From positions 625,001 through 689,000 of the forward strand of contig NZ_JAALFG010000001.1 in the NCBI RefSeq assembly GCF_011058215.1: DNA of 64,000 nt. The letters run 5' to 3'. Both the position numbers and the translations under genes were made by a program. This document shows, one piece after another, positions 59,023 through 64,000 of this stretch (within the stretch, counting starts at the first letter, position 1; each line of letters begins with the position of its first letter). The notes under the pieces are model-generated. The model made no database searches. It was given only the letters and a program-made list of their open reading frames with translations, and was not told where the DNA came from. The DNA is from Devosia aurantiaca (GTDB lineage Bacteria; Pseudomonadota; Alphaproteobacteria; Rhizobiales; Devosiaceae).

Positions 59023-61746
59023 TCAGTAGCCGTCGGCGTTGTTGCCGACGAGGATTTCGCGCTTGCCGGCATGGTTGGCCGGGCTGATGACGCCTTCGCG
59101 TTCCATGCGCTCAATCAGGGTTGCCGCCTTGTTGTATCCGACGCCCAGGCGTCGCTGCACATAAGAGGTCGAGGCCTTCTTGTCCGAAAGAACGATGTGC
59201 ACGGCCTTGTCGTAGAGCTCGTCGCCCGAGCCGCCACCGCTTTCGCCCATGGCGTCGGCCGTGATCTCGCCGTCCTCGTCTTCATCCTCGGTGATGTTGT
59301 CGAGATAGTCGGGTGCGCCCTGTGACTTGAGGTGGTTGACCACCGCTTCCACTTCCGCGTCGGAAACGAAGGCGCCGTGGAGGCGCTTGGTGCGGCCGCC
59401 CGAGGCCATGTAGAGCATGTCGCCATTGCCCAGGAGCTGTTCGGCGCCCTGTTCGCCCAGGATGGTGCGCGAGTCGATCTTGGACGTCACCATGAAGGAG
59501 ATACGGGTCGGGAAGTTGGCCTTGATCGTGCCGGTGATGACGTCCACCGACGGGCGTTGCGTGGCAGTGACGATGTGGATGCCGGCGGCGCGGGCCATCT
59601 GTGCGAGGCGCTGGATGGCGCCTTCGATGTCCTTGCCGGCCACCATCATCAGGTCCGCCATTTCGTCGACGATGACGACGATATAGGGCAGGGGCTGCAG
59701 GTCGAACTCTTCGCTCTCAAAGATCGCCTCGCCGGTTTCGCGGTCGAAACCGGTCTGCACCGTGCGAGTGATGACGCGGCCTTCCTTGGCGGCTTCGGCA
59801 ACGCGCTGGTTGAAGCCGTCGATGTTGCGAACGCCAATCTTGCTCATCTTGCGATAGCGATCTTCCATCTCGCGCACCGCCCATTTGAGCGCCACGACCG
59901 CCTTTTGCGGATCGGTGACGACGGGGGTGAGGAGATGCGGAATGCCGTCATAGATGCTCAATTCGAGCATCTTGGGATCGATCATGATCATGCGGCACTG
60001 CTCGGGCGTCATCTGGTAGAGCAGCGACAGGATGAAGGTGTTGATACCCACCGACTTGCCCGAGCCAGTAGTACCGGCGATCAGCAAGTGCGGCATGCGC
60101 GCGAGGTCGGCTATCACCGGTTCGCCGCCGATGGTCTTGCCGAGGCAGATGGGGAGCTTGCCCTTCATCTTCTCGAAGTCGGAGCTGGCCAGCATTTCGC
60201 GGAAGAACACCGTGTCGCGCACCTGGTTGGGCAGCTCGATGCCGATGGCATTGCGGCCGGGGACCACGGCGACGCGGGCGGAGATTGCCGACATGGAGCG
60301 GGCGATGTCGTCGGCCAGCGAAATCACGCGGCTCGACTTGATGCCGGGAGCCGGTTCGAGTTCGAAGAGGGTGACGACGGGGCCGGGACGGACATTGATG
60401 ATGTCGCCCTTGACGCCGAAATCGCCCAGCACTTCTTCCAAACGCCGCGCCATTTCCTCGAGACGCTCGGGGGCATGCTCGGGCGAGGGGCCCTTGTGCT
60501 TGGGTTCGGCAAGAAGGCTCAGCGCCGGCAGCTCGAAACCGCCGGGTTCGTCGAGGAGAGAAGGCTGGGCTTCGCGGAACTGGCGCTGGCCCTGAGCCGG
60601 ACGGGGAGCCGGCGCGGCAACGGCCACTGCGGTGCGCGGTGCTGCCGGATCGATGGGATGAAAGCGCGAGTCGCCGCGCTGGGTGCGGTTGACCACCGGC
60701 ACATCGGCGACGAAGGGGACTTCGTCTTCTTCGGGCTCATCGGGATAGTCGATGGCGGTGTCGTCGTAGTCTGGCTGCGCCTGAATGCGGGCGCTGGGTT
60801 CAAAGCTGGGCTCGACGGCGTGGCTCACCGGCGCATGGATGCGGCGCTGAGGGTTGGCCATCACCAGCTCGCGGTCGACGACCACGGCAGGCGCTTCACG
60901 ATCAAGGCTCGGTTCGGTATGGGCGAACTCGCCGACATCGTCTGCCTGGCGGCGTGCGGCATGCTCGGCCCGGGCACGGCGGAAAGCGGTTCGCATGGAA
61001 TAGCCGAGGTGAACCATGGCGCCCATTGCCACTTCCACCAGCGGATTGGGTTCGCGTTCGTCTTCAAGATCGGCTGCAGCGCTCTTGCGGGAGCCGGCCT
61101 TCGCGGCCTTAACCGGAACGGCGGTGCCGAGGCCCATGGCGATCCAGAACAAGGCCAAGGCGGGTGCCGCGAGGATGATGGCGAACAGGGTCGAGGTCAC
61201 AGCCTGCGGCTGGTCGCCGGCGATCATGCCGGCGAGGTAGCTGAAGAGCATGCCCGCAAGACCGCCAAGGCCGGTTGGCAGCGGCCAGCTATCGGGCATG
61301 GCGATAAAAGAAAACACACCGGCGGCAAGCACGACGGCGCCGAGCCACGCGATCAGCCGCAGGGCAGGGTGGGTGAGGCGATAACGGCGGGCCATGGCCC
61401 AGCCCCAAAGGGCAAGCGGCACGACCATGACGAGACCGGCAAGGCCGAGGAACTGGAACACGAGATCGGCGATCACGGCGCCCGGATAGCCCAGCCAATT
61501 GGCGGCTTTCTTGGCGGTCGCAAGCGACAGCGATGGATCATCCACCGACCAGGAGGCGAGCGAGGCAAGGATCACCGCCGAAATGCCCAGCAGCATCAGC
61601 CCGGCAATGCGCAGCGGGATGCGGATGGCGATGGCGGGTGGGGGCGCAGGCGGAGCCTTGGCCTTGGACTTGCTGGCTGCACCGGCCCGGCTGCGGGGCG
61701 GCACGGGGCGGACATCGTCGATCGTCGGAAGGGGATGGCTGGGCAT
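59023..61746 (-). CDS. ftsK: DNA translocase FtsK
   Basis: A 907-residue septal DNA pump. The N-terminal membrane domain has four to five helices within residues 45-210. A variable Pro/Asp-rich linker follows (about 210-420), then the motor with Walker [13 protein letters not shown] and Walker [14 protein letters not shown]. The C-terminal gamma winged helix is [34 protein letters not shown], which reads KOPS. It couples chromosome dimer resolution to division. No frameshift was seen, and the start [15 protein letters not shown] is plausible. Confidence 0.97.
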   Translation of the reverse strand: MPSHPLPTIDDVRPVPPRSRAGAASKSKAKAPPAPPPAIAIRIPLRIAGLMLLGISAVILASLASWSVDDPSLSLATAKKAANWLGYPGAVIADLVFQFLGLAGLVMVVPLALWGWAMARRYRLTHPALRLIAWLGAVVLAAGVFSFIAMPDSWPLPTGLGGLAGMLFSYLAGMIAGDQPQAVTSTLFAIILAAPALALFWIAMGLGTAVPVKAAKAGSRKSAAADLEDEREPNPLVEVAMGAMVHLGYSMRTAFRRARAEHAARRQADDVGEFAHTEPSLDREAPAVVVDRELVMANPQRRIHAPVSHAVEPSFEPSARIQAQPDYDDTAIDYPDEPEEDEVPFVADVPVVNRTQRGDSRFHPIDPAAPRTAVAVAAPAPRPAQGQRQFREAQPSLLDEPGGFELPALSLLAEPKHKGPSPEHAPERLEEMARRLEEVLGDFGVKGDIINVRPGPVVTLFELEPAPGIKSSRVISLADDIARSMSAISARVAVVPGRNAIGIELPNQVRDTVFFREMLASSDFEKMKGKLPICLGKTIGGEPVIADLARMPHLLIAGTTGSGKSVGINTFILSLLYQMTPEQCRMIMIDPKMLELSIYDGIPHLLTPVVTDPQKAVVALKWAVREMEDRYRKMSKIGVRNIDGFNQRVAEAAKEGRVITRTVQTGFDRETGEAIFESEEFDLQPLPYIVVIVDEMADLMMVAGKDIEGAIQRLAQMARAAGIHIVTATQRPSVDVITGTIKANFPTRISFMVTSKIDSRTILGEQGAEQLLGNGDMLYMASGGRTKRLHGAFVSDAEVEAVVNHLKSQGAPDYLDNITEDEDEDGEITADAMGESGGGSGDELYDKAVHIVLSDKKASTSYVQRRLGVGYNKAATLIERMEREGVISPANHAGKREILVGNNADGY

Positions 61747-62059
61747 GTACGCGAACTCTTTGGGCCCACCAAAACCATCAGACCGGGCCGATGGGCTTGA
61801 CCTTAGCGGGCCAGGGTTAATCGCGTGCTAACCATCGCGGATCGAGGTGTGCGGCCCATGCTGTTTGCGAGTGGGAAGCCTCTGTGGCGGGCCAAGAGGA
61901 CATGAGCCGCACGCTTCGAGCCGTCGCCCCTTTCGGGGCGCAAATTGCTCCAGTGGAGCAATTTGAGGCGAGAAGGCCATGAGAGCTGCGCTCGAATGGC
62001 CGGGCCCCAGGCACGGCGTGTTTGGCAGGCGGCACAATGCGCCACCTGCCGGAGTGAGA
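61747..62059. other. ftsK-amtB gap with two tandem hairpins
   Basis: A 313-bp gap without a gene I can support. At 61925-61940 CGCCCC/GGGGCG form a short hairpin. At 61942-61964 AAATTGCTCC-AGT-GGAGCAATTT is a perfect 10-bp stem. The remainder includes the ftsK upstream region and the amtB downstream end. Small open frames here look random. Confidence 0.7.
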
Positions 62060-63451
62060 TCAGTTGTAGGCGCGTTCGCCGTGGGTCGAGAGATCGAGGC
62101 CGTCCGATTCGGAGGCTTCCGAAACCTTGGCGCCGCCAAAGATGGCCTTCACGATCAACATGGCGACGAACGCCACGACGCCGGACCAGACGATGGCAAT
62201 CGCGACACCGGTCAGCTGCACCATGAACTGGCCGCCGATCGAGTAGGCAGCCGCGTCGCCCAGCGGGTAACCGCCGAGGCCGGGTGCTGCGACGATTGCA
62301 GTGCCGAGCGCACCGACAATGCCGCCCACGCCGTGGATGCCGAAGACGTCGAGCGAGTCGTCATACTTGAGCATCGGCTTGAGGTTGACCACGGCCCAGA
62401 GGCAGACGACGCCAGCAATGGCGCCGAGGACGATGGCGCCACCGACACCGGCAAAGCCGGCAGCGGGGGTGATGGCGACGAGGCCGGCAACGGCGCCGGA
62501 AACGGCACCAAGGGCGGAGGCATGACCACGGGTGATCTTTTCGCCGATGACCCAGGCCAGTGCCGCAGCGGCCGGGGCCAGGACGGTGTTTATGAGGGCG
62601 ACGGCGGTCAGGGCGTTGGCTTCGAGGTTGGAGCCGGCATTGAAGCCGAACCAGCCGAACCACAGAAGGCCGGTACCGGCATAAGTCCAGACGAGGTTAT
62701 GGGGAGCGATCGGCTCCTTCATATAGCCAAGGCGCGGCCCGAGAACGATGGCAGCGACAAGGGCTGCAACGCCCGAATTGATGTGAACAACGGTACCGCC
62801 GGCAAAGTCATAGGCGCCCATGCCGAAGAGGAGACCCGGACCCGACCACACCATGTGGGCCATGGGGATATAGGAGAAGGTGAACCAGATGGCGAGGAAG
62901 GCCAGGAGCGCGCCCAGCTTCATGCGCTCTGCAATACCGCCGACGATCAGCGTCGAGGTGATGCAGGCAAAGGTCAGCTGGAAGGTCACGAAGACCAGCT
63001 CAGGTAGTTCGAAACCGGCCGAGAAAGTCGCCGCGGTGGATTCGAGCGTCACGCCATTGAGGAAGAATTTGGAGAAGTCGCCGACAAAGGCCGAAAGGCC
63101 GCCTTCGGTCGGGCCGGCAAAGGCCAGCGAATAGCCGTACGCTACCCAAAGGATCGAGATCATCGAGAAGCCGAGGAACACCTGGGTCAGGACCGAGAGG
63201 ATGTTCTTGGCGCGGACTAGGCCGCCGTAGAAGAGCGCAAGGCCTGGAATGGTCATGACGATGACGACCATGGTGGAAACCAGCATCCAGGCGACGTCGC
63301 CCTTGTCGACGACGGCTGCGGCTTCGGTCGTGGCTTCAGCAACCGATGCGCCGGCTTCGGCCAGCGGCTGGGCCGCGTCCTGGGCAAAGGCTGGCAGGGC
63401 CAGCAGAAGGGAGGCCAGTGCAGCGCCCCCGAGAATTTTTTCTATCTTCAT
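62060..63451 (-). CDS. amtB: Ammonium transporter AmtB
   Basis: A 463-residue transporter with a cleavable signal-like N-terminus (ILGGAALASLLLALPAFAQ) and eleven membrane segments. The conserved pore histidines lie in GTVVHINSGVAAL and DVFGIHGVGGIVG. The AMT signature (DFAGGTVVHI) is clear. It imports ammonium under nitrogen limitation and is blocked by unmodified GlnK. It follows glnK by 23 bp on the same strand and is driven from the sigma-54 promoter upstream of glnK. Confidence 0.97.
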   Translation of the reverse strand: MKIEKILGGAALASLLLALPAFAQDAAQPLAEAGASVAEATTEAAAVVDKGDVAWMLVSTMVVIVMTIPGLALFYGGLVRAKNILSVLTQVFLGFSMISILWVAYGYSLAFAGPTEGGLSAFVGDFSKFFLNGVTLESTAATFSAGFELPELVFVTFQLTFACITSTLIVGGIAERMKLGALLAFLAIWFTFSYIPMAHMVWSGPGLLFGMGAYDFAGGTVVHINSGVAALVAAIVLGPRLGYMKEPIAPHNLVWTYAGTGLLWFGWFGFNAGSNLEANALTAVALINTVLAPAAAALAWVIGEKITRGHASALGAVSGAVAGLVAITPAAGFAGVGGAIVLGAIAGVVCLWAVVNLKPMLKYDDSLDVFGIHGVGGIVGALGTAIVAAPGLGGYPLGDAAAYSIGGQFMVQLTGVAIAIVWSGVVAFVAMLIVKAIFGGAKVSEASESDGLDLSTHGERAYN

Positions 63452-63474
63452 CTGATTGTTTCTCCCGAAGACGC

Positions 63475-63813
63475 TTAAAGGGCTGCTGCGCCGGTTTCGC
63501 CGGTGCGGATGCGGGTGACGGCCAGAAGGTCGAGCACGAAAATCTTGCCGTCGCCGATGCGGCCGGTCTGGGCGGCATCGCGGATGGCGGTGCTCACTGC
63601 GTCGGCCAGCGCGTCATCGACGGCGATCTCGACCTTGAGCTTGGGCAGGAAGTGCACGGCATATTCGGTGCCGCGATAGATTTCCGAATGGCCCTTCTGC
63701 CGGCCGTATCCTTTGACCTCGGTCACGGTCATGCCATGGACATCGAGGGAGTTCAGCGCCTGACGCACTTCCTCGAGCCGCGATGGCTTGATGATGGCTA
63801 CCACAAGTTTCAT
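63475..63813 (-). CDS. glnK: Nitrogen regulatory protein P-II (GlnK)
   Basis: A 112-residue P-II trimer subunit. Tyr51 in the T-loop (GRQKGHSEIYRGTEY) is the uridylylation site, and the signature KIFVLDLLAVTRIRTGETG lies near the C-terminus. It senses 2-oxoglutarate and ATP/ADP and gates AmtB. ATG 63813 is the family start, while the frame stays open to 63879. The glnK-amtB order and the promoter match NtrC-dependent control. Confidence 0.96.
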   Translation of the reverse strand: MKLVVAIIKPSRLEEVRQALNSLDVHGMTVTEVKGYGRQKGHSEIYRGTEYAVHFLPKLKVEIAVDDALADAVSTAIRDAAQTGRIGDGKIFVLDLLAVTRIRTGETGAAAL

Positions 63814-63862
63814 GTGTCCCCCTTGGCGCCAGGACGGCGCATTCTGGTATGGCCAAAAAGGA

Positions 63863-63879
63863 GTCAAGCGCCGTGCCAA
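63863..63879 (-). promoter_or_regulatory. Sigma-54 promoter of glnK-amtB
   Basis: On the minus strand TTGGCACG-GCGC-TTGAC fits YTGGCACG-N4-TTGCW with one mismatch (A for C in the -12 block). It would start transcription about 40 bp before the glnK ATG. Confidence 0.78.
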
Positions 63880-63960
63880 ACTGGAAAAGAAGAATTAGGG
63901 TAAAGAAATCAGTTGGTTAGAAAATATGAAAACTGGTGGCGGCACTGTGATGCAATTTTG

Positions 63961-63977
63961 TGCACACGCATTGTGCT
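63961..63977. promoter_or_regulatory. Probable NtrC enhancer site
   Basis: TGCAC-N7-GTGCT at 63961-63977 matches the 17-bp NtrC dyad TGCAC-N7-GTGCA in nine of ten arm positions. It lies about 85-95 bp upstream of the sigma-54 promoter. An overlapping perfect palindrome GTGCTGG-T-CCAGCAC (63973-63987) is adjacent. Confidence 0.6.
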
Positions 63978-64000
63978 GGTCCAGCACGGATTGCCTAAAT

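Noticed and set aside
61828-62139. A 103-codon gene in the ftsK-amtB gap
   Set aside because: Composition is random-like, it runs through a palindrome and into the amtB 3' end, and no ribosome binding site or family resemblance is present.

Overview
The window is about 64 kb of GC-rich (roughly 60-65% by eye) chromosome from an alphaproteobacterium, most likely of the order Hyphomicrobiales and close to Devosia (inference). The signs are addAB instead of recBCD, an Irr-type Fur regulator divergent from fabA-fabB, a RegB/RegA redox two-component pair, a dut-associated DUF2259 gene, DUF2852, a GANTC cluster next to dnaA, and intergenic palindromic repeats. I found no rRNA, tRNA, CRISPR array, transposase or integrated prophage. 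The only phage-like gene is a solitary DUF2793/peptidase S74 protein.

Layout. 1-7 kb: end of addB, addA, trxA, then phoH-ybeY-corC. 7-13 kb: a FhuF-type ferric reductase, an orphan TadE/TadG pair, and a YtrA-like GntR regulator with its ABC exporter. 12-15 kb: two glycosyltransferases and an O-antigen ligase-like protein. 15-19 kb: a sitABCD manganese importer behind a Mur-like box. 19-30 kb: accessory and regulatory genes (S74 protein, DUF1428, RegA/RegB, DUF2852, YgjP-type protease, PBP1A with a repeat tail, a secreted HExxH protein, HicAB, a luciferase-like monooxygenase, DUF3606, an alpha/beta hydrolase). 30-38 kb: the replication cluster gyrB-recF-dnaN-(secreted TolA-like)-dnaA, all on the minus strand. 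38-47 kb: rpsT, mutM, ubiE, ubiB, a lipoprotein, dut, DUF2259, moeB-like, fabB, fabA, irr. 47-57 kb: arylamine N-acetyltransferase, YdeI, DUF1697, ribokinase, two DUF2382 stress proteins, infC, hydrolase, GNAT, SDR, queG, GST. 57-64 kb: uppP, lolA, ftsK, amtB, glnK, with a sigma-54/NtrC-type promoter ahead of glnK.

The strongest anomaly is technical. At least twelve genes, including essential dnaA and fabB, are broken by single-base frameshifts (sixteen in all). Fifteen behave as one missing base, and thirteen of those fall in homopolymer runs of 4-6. The pattern points to uncorrected long-read or pyrosequencing-type indels, not biological decay. Such genes are given below as single full-length features with the shift position noted.

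The biology is mostly housekeeping. The most interesting points are the intact dnaA-dnaN-recF-gyrB cluster with a secreted protein inserted in it, the GANTC cluster in the dnaA-rpsT gap, an AUU start for infC, a ten-copy DPATG repeat tail on PBP1A, metal and nitrogen operators, and palindromic repeats that appear to supply ribosome binding sites to recF and queG. I did not find a convincing new defence or mobile system.
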